From Larix kaempferi (lineage: Eukaryota; Streptophyta; Pinopsida; Pinales; Pinaceae): a DNA stretch of 64,000 bases. Numbering within the stretch: position 1 is the first letter of the stretch; the number at the start of each line of letters is the position of its first letter. The DNA is taken from positions 2,356,001-2,420,000 of the forward strand of contig BSBM01000059.1 in assembly GCA_027924585.1 (NCBI GenBank), in the 5' to 3' direction. Below, in pieces: positions 31,433 to 44,970 of this stretch. A program made the position numbers and the translations under genes. The notes beneath the pieces are model-generated. The model saw only the letters and a list, made by a program, of their open reading frames with translations. It did no database searches and had not been told where the DNA came from.

Positions 31433-34400
31433 CACCCTCTAGTGCAAGCAGAGCATGTCCACATCATTTAATAGAATTGGTGTATTGTGGGGCATGCATT
31501 AAACTACTTCTGGGGTCATTTAAGAGATTTTGTGTATTGGGGGGTCATGCACTAAATTACTTCTTGGGTAGGTAGGTTTCATCCAGATAGATCACTCGGG
31601 TAGGATTCATCGTATAATTACATGTTCGTTCTTAAATACATAAAAAGAAAGAATATTACCAATAACAAAAGCTTTATATAATATTTATTAAGTCTCTTAA
31701 TATTTAAAGTATCACTTCGAAAGAAGACCACACTAGATCAAAATACATAAAAGGAAAGAATATCACCAATAACAACAATATTTATGTAATCTTTCTTAAG
31801 TCTCTCCATCTGCAAAGTATATCTTCGAAAGCATACCACACTAGATCATTTAACTAGAGAGAGAATAAATAAAGAGAAGATATATATCCAAGCCTAGTCC
31901 ACTTACTCAAGCACACCATTAAGAAATAGAAGGGTCATTAAAAGGCATCAGTAAGATGCCACTCGTGCAATGGCTAAGTCTATACAGTAATTTCACCTAC
32001 TTAATTAATGGTGACGTAGTGCACAAGAGAGATAGATCCTTCCACCTCATTGCTATTTTGACCCATCCTTTTAGTTAGTTGAGGTGGAGTGGTTATCACA
32101 ACAGGATGAAGTCCAAGGAGGTCCCTCCTTTCAATGACCCCCTTATTGAAATGAAAGGCGAATATGAGCTAATATCAAATATAATAACAATAACTGGAAT
32201 ATCACAAGGAGAACAACTCTATATCATATATCATATGTAGACCTGGAAAGTGATGAGTCTTTCCATGGTCCTTGCTCAAAGGCATATTTTCAGTAGAAAC
32301 AGAATGTATGAAACCTAAATTTTTTATTTTATATATGGGCCCTGCTTGAAGGTATATTTTCAGTAGAATCAGAATGAATGAAACCATTACGTAACTCCTT
32401 TTCTTGGCTTTAATCACTCTCTATATTTAAGTTATAAGTCATAGGCTCCCTTCCTTCCTACAACTCATTACAGTGTGAATTGATATAAGTAAGCGAGCAC
32501 ATAGCTCCTGCACATAAAGCTTGGCCTCATTCTATCCCGCATTTAAAGATTTCTATATTTTCAATACTTGGGGAAATCCCGAGGGCCGGATCAATAAGAA
32601 ACACGCGTCACAATAATATCATATGCCTGGGCCCATATACTTCCACTGAAATCCCGATAGGGTCAGATGATTAGGAACCTAGCATTGTAATATCATATGC
32701 CTTGGGGCCCATATACATTTCCACGGAAATCCTCAGGTGATTAAGAACCTAGAATTACAATGTCATTTCACTTATCCTAGCGATATGGGCAAGAGTTCTA
32801 GCCCCCATAAGCATTCTGCATCGCTGACAAGCCCCTGCAAGATGGACAAGGAGGTAGTTCCAGTAACGCAACAGAGTAAAGGGAAAGAAACCTAACCGGG
32901 ATCAAACAAAATAGACTCGTGCATGGCTACCTTCCGTCAATAAACAGACCGTACTAAGGTACTACCGAAGTGGAGGGCTAGAATTGACTTGTACTGCTCT
33001 ATTGCTTGCTGGTGAAACTTGGGATTGTATGTAAAGGAATTCTCTCTCCCATGGAAGGGAATGGCATTCTTGCCTGCGGGGACGGGAAAGGAATGCATGT
33101 AAGTAGTGCCTCTAGCGGAGGATATCAGTGACATGCTCGTAAGCTTTGTTTAAGGTATTACCATAGAGGGAATAAAAAGAAACCGTGCATCCCTACCTTC
33201 AGGCAATAGGCTTCGAGATTTACCTGGGCATTGCTTATATTAGAAATTTATCCTTAGGGTAAGGATTGCTTGCGTTGGAAATTTATCCCCTAACTAAGTA
33301 ATTCCATCTACCAAAGATATAAGAACCTATCATTAGGACTACACTAGGGTAAAGGAAGCCTTGGGCCCTCTTATAGCAGTCACCTCTTGGGTCTACTCGA
33401 ATTCTGCTACCAGCAAAATCCTAAGCCTCACCCTACACTTGGATCGATCTTCAAACCCAATTGATTCTGTGGGCGGTGATGCAAAGCCAATTGATTCTTT
33501 GCTTGGCTCGATCTTCAAACCTAATTGATTTTGTGGGTGGTGATGTAAACCCAATTGATTCTTTGGGTGGGTGTGTGTATGTGGTCTTGTAGGTGTTTAT
33601 TTTCGGGATGGGCACCTTCTGAGGATTAGTGTCAAAAAGTAAAACCCTCCAAACCCAGAGACAACAAATGATAAAAACATGTCGATAATATAAACACTAT
33701 TAAATCCATCCGCATAGATTTGTAATTTAACTAAATCTACCATGTGACAGTACTTCTTTGAGTAGGAAGAGACTGAAATTAAAGCCTTACTAGCAAGCAC
33801 GAAAACTCGCGGTGTCCGAGTCGTGTGCACCTGCAATCACAAAAACCCACTGCATCTGTGTTTTGTTAACAAATTAGAGATATTTATTAACATTATCTTA
33901 TTAGCTAATGGGCGTATAAATATAATATCGATTATTTTTATGTAGTATAGAATTATATTAAAAACAAATTAATAACAATTTCACATTTATAGTATACTTT
34001 GTTTTACCTTGTATTTGTATTTATTCTAAAAATATGTTTTCAATTATATGAATCTATTACTTTGAAACTTTGAAAATAATTATTAATTTCTTCTTGAAAA
34101 ATATCACAATCCATTTTTTATATTAAATCAATAAATAATTAATTTATGTGAACATAAATTGAAGTTGAAGAGTAATAAAATTATCGAGACTACATAAAAT
34201 TTGTACTATGGTCTACTAGAAGGTCTATGATATCGATTACAAAGTCAGAGATGTGTTCTCCTCTCATGTGACTAAGGAAATTTTGTTGAACATTATCTTA
34301 TTAGCTAATTTGACGTTAAATATTAACTTTCATAGCTTTATGTCGAATATTATAATAACTAATTAGAGATATTTCTGATTGATAACTCTTATCAAATTTT

Positions 34401-34490
34401 ATACAAACCTTAAGGATTTCATTCCTAGAGCCCCGTGCTCTTAATTGCTCAGGAATAGAACTTTCTCGGATCCTACCATTCACAAAATTC
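31433..34490. other. Degraded repeats, no gene recognised
   Basis: I see several short tandem patterns. A roughly 65-bp unit (GTGTATTG..GGGG.CATGCA) occurs twice at 31470-31565, and a CATATGCC..GGGCCCATATAC..CCAC unit twice at 32620-32760. CAATTGATTCT..GGG.GGTGATG units lie at 33450-33565. No coding motif is supported. Confidence 0.45.
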
Positions 34491-34500
34491 TTTTAGTGTC

Positions 34501-35075
34501 ATGGGATACTATTTAAAGGTTAGATTGTTGGAGACAGATAACACATGTATGGTACACTTACATCCATTGAGGTTTGAAAGCTTTTCAAAGATAAAAAGAC
34601 CAAGGACTCTAGATGATTGCGTTCTTTTAGGAAAACATTTTGTGATGAAGGTGATTGAATCTCTAGATAGGAGGTTCACATATCTTCCTATATTTAATGT
34701 TGCTAAGTTTTTCAGTCCTTGATACTATTGTGAACAAATGGAGGATAGAGACTCTGAAACAAAAAGATGGTTGAAATGCTTATGTGAACAGTTTAATGCT
34801 AGGGACTCACCTATTGTGGATACCACTAAATTTTTCAATGAAATGGATTAATTTATTTGTACGATTTATAAATCATAATCTAAAATGCATATGTTTGGAA
34901 CATGGAATCTATGTCGAGACAGACCTGGATGGTTTTAAGGCTTTCCCTATTTGATGCGATTGTCGAAAGCTATCTTTGAATTCCAGCAAGTACAACATTG
35001 TGTGATAGAGGCTTCTCAAAATTAAAAATGATTATAAATAATGAAATATTAGGACTTTCATTAGTGACATTGGAT
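34501..35075 (+). pseudogene. hAT-family transposase C-terminal fragment
   Basis: A plus-strand frame gives VIESLDRRFTYLPIFNVAKF. After stops and a frameshift, the end region reads IPASTTLCDRGFSKLKMIIN and LGLSLVTLDIG. This resembles the C-terminal dimerisation region of hAT-like proteins (..P.S.A.CERGFS.....K....L....L..L), where CDRGFSK is a mild variant. It is a different hAT lineage from the two at 7.6-15 kb. No N-terminal domain lies upstream. Confidence 0.55.
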
Positions 35076-35099
35076 ATTGGTGTAGGAACATCGGGGCCA

Positions 35100-36515
35100 T
35101 TATCCATGGCAACAAAATGAAGAGGAATCGTTGGGAAGAGTCGAGACTTCCGCAGCACGAGCATGGGAATTTGGGACGAAAAGGTCGGGGAAGACTAGAA
35201 GCCAACTTGAGTCGATCCAACCAAGTCACAGTGAAGACAGAAAGCTAGTCTGTAAACTAGGAGAGTCGGCGGAGAGACTGACGAGATGACGACGATGACA
35301 ACAAGATAGCCGACATAGGTGGCGACGACGACTATGAAGCAACCGAAGGATATGAAGATGATCAGAGTTGTGGGTAGATCTAGCCGAGGTTGGATATAGA
35401 AGCTATCTGAATGGGTAGCCAAAAGTGAAGGAAAGAGGATGTGTAGACTGGAGAGAAGCAGTTGAGCAGGTAAAGAATGAGATGGTGAAGAAATTCGATG
35501 ATCGTGGAGTGGAGTCGACAGGAGGAAAGCAGTTGGAGGAAAGGGCGACTGGTTGAAATGGAGAAGTTGGGCTTGATTCGGACACGAGTAGAAGACAACT
35601 CAAAGAGCATTCAAAGGGAATATCAACTGACTTGGAAGAAGAGGAACACGTGGAGAAGGAGGAAACTTACCAAGTCGTGATAGAGGCGAAGGACCAATCG
35701 AAGAATGGTCTCGACAATGGAAGGGTCGACAGAAGGAGAATTGACGACGAAAATCATGGAAGTAGGATAGGTATATGGAAGTTGACAAGGGGAAGGTCGA
35801 CTCCAGGTCTTGTCTAAGGAGGTAGTTGGAAGGAGGCGGGTGAAGAACAACTGGCAGTTAAAGGGAGGTCAGATTTAAAGCCGACGCGGAGATAAGGGAA
35901 GGAGTGCCGACAAGGATCGGTCGGATCGCTCCAAGTAGTATTAGAGTCGGAAGCTGGACGACGGACAGAAGGTGCTGATGAGGATCAGTTGGGAAGTGAA
36001 AAAAGTTTGAGGTGAAGAGAAGAGCTTGGGATGTATCCTAAGAGGACATCGACATCATATATGTTGCAGCAGGAGATCGACTGAGAGGAGAACAAGTTTC
36101 TCTCGAGATGCCGATCGACTGGAGAGCCGAAGCGCATAAGGGAAAAGCCACGACACGAGAGTAGTTGTAGCATTAAATGTAGAGTAACAAAATTTGTTGG
36201 AGATGCCAGTTTGCACAACATGCCAAGGAGAATTCAACAAGAAGCGAGAGGCTTCTAGAAGCTGTAGGAGCGGGAGATTAAGGTGACGGATGAAGGTTAT
36301 AAATACATATCGAAGCATTGAAGAAGGGTTTTGTTTTTGGTAAAAACTTTGACCGCAGGCCAAAGAGTTAGCCTTTGTATGAGAAAACAATCACCAACTT
36401 TAATTGAGTAGTGAAAATTGTGTATTATGAACAAGGACTTCACCTTGAATGTAATCGTATCATTGCAATTTGATTTTCAGTAATAAATAGAAAGCCATTA
36501 TTGGTGGCACCATCT
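35100..36515. repeat. Possible LTR (gypsy-like) remnant
   Basis: The sequence is unusually purine- and CGA-rich to about 36050. It then has a TATA-like TTATAAATACA (36297-36307), an AATAAATAG polyadenylation-like signal near 36482, and GGTGGCACCATCTGTG at about 36504. That last piece recalls the TTGGCGCCATCTGTGG start of some plant gypsy interiors. This order (U3, TATA, poly-A signal, primer region) fits an LTR on the plus strand, but no second LTR was found. Open frames across it on both strands look like composition artefacts. Confidence 0.35.
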
Positions 36516-39500
36516 GTGTTGTGTGAATGTTGAGTGTGTGGGTGTCTATTTGTGCTTATGTTGCGTGCTTTGATCGGCAAACCCACTTCCTCGAGTGGAT
36601 TCTGCCACCATCATATATGTTAATGTTTCACTCTCTTAGTTTAACTCATGGTCTAAATGGGGTAGATTGGAATGATATTTATGATGTATGGAATTAAATG
36701 AAAACTAGAAAGATTCTTCCTTTGCGAAAATAAATTGATGTTTTCAATGATTTAAGCGCAATACTTTTGAAGAATATCAAATGAATCGAAGAAAAAATAT
36801 GTTTTCTTATTTTTTTGTTGTAATTTGCTCATTTATCTAACATAATCATAATTTTGAGGACTTTACTAATTTCAAAGAAAATTTCGTTTTTTTCTTTGGT
36901 TTCATTGGAAGGGCAACATTTGTTTTTCGCATTTTATTTAAGGGTTTAGTTAATTTACACTTGTTAATTGAAGTGCAATTATTTATATCGATCTTCGTCT
37001 TTTAAAGGCTAGAGGAATATACGCCAATCAGATTGAAATTAAGACCCACCCTTAAAATTTGATCATTAATTCTAAAGTTGTAGAGTTCAACTTTATAACA
37101 TATTTGCGAGGCATGCTTAAGACATAATTAATTATATAATATTACATTTTTATATAAAAATATATATATTAATATAATACAAGTTAAATAGGTTTCTTTA
37201 TGACCATGTGTATTTTAACTAAAAATATTAATAGATAATAGATAAGTTAGAGATTATATCATAGACTACATAAGTTAGAGTTTTGGTGTCCACCGCCAGA
37301 TATATAGTAATCCATCGATGGTCAAATTGCATTGACTATTTTTGGTTAACGAAATTATATCTATGTTCCTAAAGTTAAACTTTATAATTAAAAAAAAAAA
37401 TATTTTTAACTATTCTTTAAGACTATTTATCTACTATACAATTCGCTAAATGTGTGACATGACCAAGATATGACAACCTTTCATGTTATTGTAGGCGGCG
37501 TTGTTATGAGAAAATAAACTTTAAAAAATAGCCATTTGCTGACCTGACAAGGGTGTTGGATATGGGCCAAATTTTCGTGATTGCGAGCCACACTCCAGCC
37601 CTTCCATACCCCGGTCGTCCACAACACACTTCAATGTTAAGGCGCAACCAAATAGTCTATCAACTTCCACAAGACCATTCAAAAGTAATGGTGGTTCATT
37701 CTATGACTATTTCTGTATACAGGGGAGTGACACGACGATGAAGTAATAACTATTACTACCAGCCCTACTATGTCTCGTACACATTCTTGATTTTCTTCTT
37801 ATGTTCCGTTGGATTTGTTGGTTGGTTTCTTTTTACATTCATATTAAAAGAACAAAGGAAGACAAAGATCAATAACTATAGGAGATCACTCATACTCCTT
37901 TTTTTATCCATATCGTATGTTTAGTATGTTCACCTATGTGAGATAACTGATATTTTGACCATAATTTAATTACGTGGTTAGCGAGATGGATTTTGCTATT
38001 TGTTACCTTTGAATAATAATATTCCGACATATGTACCCTATGCATGCCCGCGTGTCTTAATTACAAACGTTTTACGAGGCATGGACTTTAACTCTCGTCG
38101 CTTCTGCCCCTCCGTTCATTCAATCAATTGGTGCTTCTAGAATTTTCCCTTTGAAGGTGTTCTCAAGTTCGATTCTGCGCACATTCTAGTCCATATTCCA
38201 AAATATTCATGGTAAGGTTTCTCAATCGTTCGGTTTACAGTGCAGTCAAGTCATGTCTTTGTTGTAGTTTATTTGTATATAATTGATGGGTTATAATAGT
38301 GATCCTCCACGTTATTCTGTTGTGGTTTATCATCTAGTTACTTGTTACACATGTTTCTCGAGGGTTATTCCTTCAACGTGGGTTAATATGTGTATTTGTG
38401 AGAAGGAATGGTATCTTCTTGCGATCTAGGAAGGGGACCCTTCTTCATCTACACCAAATTGTAAAATATAAACACCTATCAATGCAACTATTCAATTGAA
38501 ACATTAAGTATTTGGGAATACAGTGAATTTGTCGATATCTTTGAATTGCCACCTACCATCTCTACACCGTTGTTCGCCATGTATATACAACAAAGTATGG
38601 GAGGAAGCTATGGCTCATACTACAAAGATTGAAATACTCGTCCCTCCATGACAATACAACTGGAAATGTATGCATTTGGCAATGTTTAGTAGGCCATGAA
38701 TGCCTGAAACATATTTCCCATTATCCTACACCATGCAAGCCATTAAAGAGTAAGAAAAGGACATGCAATTGATTTTGAAGCAAATAGAGCCTCGACAATA
38801 AATGCATACAACCTGTGACAGATTCCATTCCAATTGCAAGCCTCATCGACCGAGTCTAATTTTAAGATTTAAAGTATTACTATCACCTAGTTCCGAATTG
38901 AAGCCACACACCTCTAAATATTGCTCTCATGCCATTCAAAATCAAGGCAGGCTTGAACTTTCTGAGGTAGAAATTGACAATTAAACATAGATTTACTGAA
39001 GAAATATTATAATAGCTAATTAGAGATATGGTAAATTACATAGATTTTTAGGAGTTACAAATTTGGTTTATAATAGCTACTAAAGAAACATTTATTACTA
39101 CTTTGCATAGATTTGGTAGGATGATTGCTATAGATTTATCAATAAATCATAATAAATTTTAATGGTGCAATAGCCTTTTTGGTTTTGTGTTTTCACATAT
39201 ATAATGGAAATATAGAATGTTGTTGTTAGGTCAACAATTTAACAAATCAATAATACTACCTAGCCCTTTACATTTGTTACCCATGAACGCACCCCAGCTT
39301 AACACTTAGTTACGGTAACAACCTTTTACTAATTATATTACCCATCTACCTACATACTAATAACTCAACCTTTTTTTAAACCTCATACATTTACCCTCAG
39401 ACATGCATATGAACTCAACTATACTTAAATCCCTATGAACAAAACTTGACGAATACCACCTTACCTATGGACACCTTTCCGACCTATAACTATCTGACAG

Positions 39501-40980
39501 CCACTATTCGCCATACGCCTTTTGAGTCTTTATATAGTGGATAGATCCCATATAGGCCACCAAAGGACCTAGTAATGTAAGCTTTCTTTGAGCATATATG
39601 ATGGTCGCTTTAAGAAGTACGTTCCATCCTTACTTTCTGTGTCTGCTTTAAGGAAAGTCCTATCATAATGATTCCTTTATGCTGCTTTCTGGTTGCATTA
39701 TGCCTGCCGAGGAGACCTGCACCCGGGTCTACCCCCTCTTTCCTGCACTTCAGGATGCTAAGTAAGCATGACACATCTAGGCTTGAAGTGCTACTGAACG
39801 AGTAGTTGTTTGGAGGATAAATAAAATATTTATGCTTACCGAACCTGAGCTTAAGCGGATGTGAAGTTGACGAAGTTAAGATGCCGAAGTAACTAGTGTG
39901 AGGTGGCTTGTGCTTTGCTTTTTTTGTTTTTGGATATGCACGTATATAATGAAATCATTGGGAATAGACTTTGAAAACCTATACATCAGACCTACACCTT
40001 GGGTGGGACTCTTGGAAACCTATGTTGACTTGGAAACTCTCATCTTTGGTTGGACCTTAAACTCATCAATACCCACTTGGTACACCTCCTTGGGAACTCG
40101 CACTTTGCCTTTGGACTATCCTTTGGAAATCGGACTTTGGTTGGAATATTCCTGGGAACCTATCATCTGACCTCACCCTTAGGACCTGAAACTCAGCATT
40201 TGAAAAATCCTCCCTCAACCTTTTGTTGTATTCTGATTCTAGTGATATGGTATTGGGATATATGGGCATCCTATTCTTCAGGAAGAAAGGATGATAGATC
40301 CATATTATATTATTAAGGAGAGTTGGTGGCACTAGATACAGAACTGGGTTCATAATAACTAGGAGGTAACTAGAAATGAAGATTGGAATACTTTCTGGAA
40401 CCTGTAAAACTTGCCATGGATATCTTGAGGGCCACTCATTGTACAGATCCTCTTGGTAGTTTGTCCATTGCCTTTTTAGTAGTGCATCTGACCTCAAGGT
40501 TTTTTCCTTTTTTTTATCCGGCCCGGTTCATGTTCTCGGCACAACTATAGTAGTTATGAACCCTGCGAGCAATAGTGTTGTACCGTTCAATTATCTCATT
40601 GTTAGTGGATCCCGAGGGGACCCTTTTATCATAATAATTGGGTTCGAGGCCTTATCCTCATTCTCACTCTAAGGCGATCAATCGGAGCGGCCTGTTGGGT
40701 ATCTTCGTCATAGTCGGTGAACACCTTCAATCCAAGGATTATAATACTAGTAGTGCTATCATAACCCATGTTTAGCCTCAGCTCCTCTCCTAGGAATGAA
40801 GATATCTCCCCACCGTGTCAACAAAAACATCCATCGGAGGCAATGAAATTGAAATAAATATAGGTTGTAAACCATTGGTCCCTCCAAACTAAGGGTTTTA
40901 TAGCCTTCTAGGGCTTATAAATGCTTTCAATAACAAAATAAATTTTGATTTGAACCATTACAAGGTAGTTACTAAGGATG
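36516..40980. other. No gene recognised
   Basis: AT-rich and unassigned. Around 39960-40200 there are irregular repeats of words such as TTGGAAACC, GGAACT and GGACTTTGG; the overlapping frames at 39898-40316 and 40066-40497 follow from this repetition. Around 40500-40830 the base composition is more balanced, but no family motif is visible. Confidence 0.4.
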
Positions 40981-40984
40981 AAAT

Positions 40985-41480
40985 TTAAGCCCTTTGCAAG
41001 TAATTCTTTTATCTATAGGGTTTCATTGAGATATACAATTTATAAGTAGAACCTTTCGGGGCTTCTTTCTTTCTTTCCAAACCTCGAATCACTAATTTGT
41101 CACAGAGACTTTGGGTCTGCATGTGAATGTTTTGCATCCCTGTACCTCCACATTTTATTGGAGTTAAATATAAATTATAGTTAAGCTTGTGAGAGCCTTT
41201 GTTGCTAGAGTTGTTGGTCCACTGAAAACTCTGCAGGGCCTTCTCTAGATTTTCATAAGCCTTCATGGAAGGGACCCACCATGAAGAGGAATAAATAGTG
41301 TGACAGCCAAGATTGCACTACAAATTTGGAATTGACTCATGAAGGCTAGGAGTTTGGTCATCCATTTTGATATTTTTTTGTAAACCCTCTACACAACTAC
41401 CTCTCAAAGCTCTTTAGGAAACCTTGGAAGGTAAAGGGAATTCCAATAAAAAATATGTAACGTACTTGATTCCTTCATTT
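40985..41480 (-). mobile_element. LINE reverse transcriptase C-terminal fragment
   Basis: The minus-strand frame 41266-41009 reads MKAYENLEKALQSFQWTNNS then CGGTGMQNIHMQTQSLCDKL and VIRGLER. Upstream pieces read YFLLEFPLPSK and CNLGCHTIYSSSWW. These match the region after the RT fingers in plant L1-type LINEs (..YLG.PL.., ILxAxPxYxxS, LxxFLW, GGLGLxNL..N.AL.AKL). The fragment is broken by stops and lacks the catalytic core. Confidence 0.65.
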
Positions 41481-43110
41481 GTACCTTGAATAAATGGAGC
41501 ACTTCCATCTCAGATACTCACATGCAATGCTCTGTAAACTATTGTGGATATTCTACTAGAACAGTTTGTAACAATAGATCATATAATATTCTACAATCTT
41601 TTCTCATATAGTGTTTTTACTGTAGATTGTAGATTGAATGTTACTAGTTTAATGTCTGAAAACACCGAGATCACTAAAATTGAAATGAAAGAAGTTAAGC
41701 AAATAGCACACCATTTACACAATGAACACAAAATGTACTTTGGTAAAACCCAATATGAGAAAAGCCTCACTAGAAGGTGAGGCCTATTCTCTTGCTTTTT
41801 TATTCTCAGTTATAAATGCAAGTACAAATAAAGTGCACTCACTATGGAGTTGCTATGGAAATTGTGGCCTTAATCATTGCGATAGGATCTTTTACTTCCT
41901 CTCTCATGCTTCACTATCCCACTCCTAGATCTTTGTTCTACTATAGAACAATAAATAATACAATAATAATGGAGCTCGCTTTTCTAGCGGCCTAGTATTA
42001 AACATAGTCTAGTGTTAGGGTAAGGGTTTATACATGCCTCAACCCCCAATTAGTGTTAAGGTTTTGGACCCTCTTTAATCTTCTTGAAGGTTTGACAAAA
42101 AAAGGTTGTTTAAGGCATCAAATGGGATTTGGAAGGTTTTGGACCCCAAATAACCAAAGCGGGACTTACCCATAAAATGGGCCCTACAAGCCAATAGCTT
42201 CAATTTTTCCACCTATCGAGTACCAAGATACATTACAAAATAGATAATGATCCATTTTTAATTATGCCAATACTTTTATTTGTATATGTTATAGATCTCT
42301 ATTCAATCTCTTAACATCACAAAGAAAAATGTAAAAAACACAAATTGCACAAGCATCATTGTTTAGTTCAAGATCATAATTTCTTCATCTTGCTAGATGA
42401 CAATTACTGATAAATTACTAGTGACAGATCCTTCTTATAACCCGATCTTGTTGACTCAATTATTTAGCATAAAAGGAATAAAAATAAGGCAATTGACCCA
42501 GTAGAATAAACAGATTCACCAACACAGGGAATCAGAGTAAAAGCCAGATTCATAGCGATCCACCAGTAGTAGAGTTCCTGGTAAAATATTAAGTGGCCAA
42601 TCCATATCATCCGTTTTCTTAAGATCTCGATCCCATGTCGGTTGATCTATCACCAGTGTGTGTGCAAGTTGGAATCCTAGCATACTCCCCCACAATTATG
42701 ATTGCTACCACTTGCCCCCATGACGAGAGGAGACGTTCAAATACGTCCGTGTTACCAACGAACGAACAAACAGACGATTCAATGTCCACTGCCAACCTGC
42801 CCAATATGCTTAAGGCATCCACCCAAGTCCATGTCACCAAAGCACAACATGTATTAACCAGATTCAACAGATTCAACAACACGCCCGCATTCCCCATCCG
42901 CATTCTACCATTCACATATTCCCCATAATTCCCCAGCTCACTTACCCTAACGGAACAATTGTACGGATATTGCGAGGGAAATAATACATTCCAGTACTCC
43001 TACAAATGCACATGGAGGGTGACACAAGGCATGTTAATGACATGATACGATCACACGATGAACTCAGAGAGATGAGTTTATTGATAATAGGTTACACTTT
43101 GAGGTTAGAT
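41481..43110. other. No gene; possible LTR-like stretch near 42480-43110
   Basis: Nothing codes here that I can support. The reverse complement of 42480-43110 contains CAATAAACTCATCTC and is uniformly mid-GC. It carries frames on both strands (42619-42928), which suggests old repeat sequence, possibly an LTR. Confidence 0.35.
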
Positions 43111-43127
43111 TACACAATGAGTGAGGT

Positions 43128-43950
43128 TTGTGACCCCCTCATAGAGGTCAACGGAGGCCGTTTTAAACCCCCCTCGTAGACCCCTTCATAGAGACCTACA
43201 GGGACGGTTTTGAACCCCCTTCATAGATACCTACAAGGGCAGTTGTGAACCCCCCTCATAATCGCCCTCATACAAACCTACAGGGGCGGTTTGGAACCCC
43301 CCTAGTGGAGGACTATAGGGGCGGTTTCAAACCCCCCTCGTAGAGGCCTATAGGGGCGGTTGTGAACCCCCCTCATATAGTCCTACAGGGGCAGTTTGGA
43401 ACCCCCCTTGTAGAGGCCTATAGAGACATTTTAGAACCCCCCTCGTAAAGGCTTATAGGGGTGGGTTTGAACCCCCCTCGTAGAGGCCTAGAGATGCATT
43501 TTGAAACCCCCCTCGTAGAGGCCTATAGGGGCGGTTTGGAACCCCCCTCGTAGATGCCTATAGGGGCGGTTTGTAACTCCCCTCGTAAGTTCCTATAGGG
43601 GCGGTTTGGAAACCCCCTCGTAGAGGCCTATAGGGGCGGTTTGGAACCCCCCTCGTAGAGGCCTACAGAGGCGGTTTAAACCCCCCATGTAGAGACCTAT
43701 AGGGGGGGTTCTGAACCCCCGTCATCGTAAGCTATGGGGGCAATTAACAACCCCCCTCATAACCACCTACAATCTCAATTTAAAACCCCCCTCATAGACA
43801 CCTATAGTGGTTGTTAAGAACCCCCCTCATAGCAAGCTACGGGGGCAGTTTAAAAACTCCCTCATAGTTTTCTACAAGGTCAATTTAGAACCCCCCTCAT
43901 AGACACCTACAATATCAGTTTAGAACCCCCCCATAGCTACCTCTATAGCC
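43128..43950. repeat. 35-bp minisatellite, about 23 units
   Basis: The unit is close to GGTTTGGAACCCCCCTCG plus TAGAGGCCTATAGGGGC. In the core (43435-43680) the spacing between units is exactly 35 bases; outer units are more diverged and vary in length. Each unit pairs AACC(CC) with (GG)GGTT around a TAGAGGCCTATA centre, so single strands could form hairpins, and the minus strand is a G-run array (G-quadruplex potential). There are no spacers, so this is not a CRISPR array. The period is not a multiple of three, so it is not coding. Confidence 0.95.
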
Positions 43951-44006
43951 ATAATAAATCATAATAAAATATATTTTATTAAAAATACCAATATTTCAAT
44001 ATCAAT

Positions 44007-44076
44007 AGGGTATGGAGGAATCAAACCACCAACCTCCTTCTTGTAAGGCATACACTCTACCATTGAGCTAGCACCC
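44007..44076 (-). tRNA. tRNA-Val(UAC)-like pseudogene
   Basis: The minus strand starts GGGTGCTAGCTCAATGG (box-A-like), has anticodon loop CTTACAA (anticodon UAC) and GGTGGTTTGATTCCTCC (box-B-like T arm), and ends ATACCCT. The D and T arms are recognisable. The anticodon stem (TATGC/GAAGG) is poorly paired and the acceptor stem is one base short. The sequence looks closer to a bacterial or organellar tRNA-Val than to the usual plant nuclear one. It is probably a decayed transfer or a SINE head and not a working tRNA. Confidence 0.45.
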
Positions 44077-44596
44077 TTTAAGAGTTAGGGAGACGAGCAA
44101 CATTAACACCCATATTGCATTATTTTTAAGTCTAAGAAAAGACAATAAGAATGTTCAGGAGATGATTGTAATAGGATATACACATGTACCCAAATATCTA
44201 CAGATTATCACGCAAGAGCAACCTGCTCTTTGAAATCCTCACAAGGCATAAGAACTATAATTCCAAACTTTTCAATTGCTTACTAAAACAACAAAAATGC
44301 TGAAAAAAATTGCATACAATTTGCAGACACAAATTTCAATCATGTGATATGCATTTCATAACATAGTGCAGTTATTCTTATTGTAGACATGACATATTGA
44401 TGCAGTTGAGGAGCTCAATAGTTTGTGCATGGAAGGCCAATATTAAAGACGAATCATCTTCCATGTTTGTCTCTTCAAGGATAAAGCTTACTTTCCATTG
44501 GAAGTTTCTCTTTTATCAAATATATCTATAATGACATTAGGAAGACTCCTAAAAATAAACCTGAGACAAATAGGGACATCATATATTGACATATCT

Positions 44597-44970
44597 AGTG
44601 CAAGATGTTTCATTGACAGAACAAGTCAAGGAAATCCTGGGAGGTGTAGAGCTGGAAGTGCATTGTTTCTTTCACATTCCATTGGTTTCTCTTTCAAAGT
44701 TGGGGTATGGTAAGGGTTATGATAATTAAGCAGAAATGAAGGCCTTGGCAGCTCTGTTCAGAATTGTAGTGAAGAAAGGATTAGCCTTTGGGTTTATGGA
44801 TATTCAAAGTTGATCATTGAATGGGTATATATCTATCTTCAATAAGTTCTTGATGAGATAAAGCTTCCAATTGGAAGATTTAAATTCATTTCCTTCACTC
44901 TTGTATATAGGGAACACAACATGCGGGCTAACAGCCTCTCAAAGCATGGTTCAGAAGCTTCTGAAAAATA
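44597..44970 (+). mobile_element. LINE/retroelement RNase H fragment
   Basis: The plus strand reads CFIDRTSQGNPGRCRAG. Further on, across frameshifts, it reads LDEIKLPIGRFKFIS and FTLVYREHNMRANSLSKHGS. These match the plant RVT_3/RNase H fold (..DG.SKGNPG.AG.G.., ..F.HV.RE.N..AD.LA..). The catalytic D of DGA is present in the first motif. The fragment is isolated, with no RT core next to it. Confidence 0.6.

Noticed and set aside
35380-35850. Several overlapping frames on both strands
   Set aside because: They follow from the purine-rich, CGA-rich composition of a likely LTR; none has a family motif.
40066-40497. 143-aa minus-strand frame
   Set aside because: It overlaps irregular short repeats and an equally long plus-strand frame; no motif.
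43128-43950. CRISPR-like array
   Set aside because: Units follow each other directly with no unique spacers, units diverge gradually, and the context is plant nuclear DNA; it is a minisatellite.
44007-44076. Functional tRNA gene
   Set aside because: The anticodon and acceptor stems are poorly paired, so only a relic is claimed.
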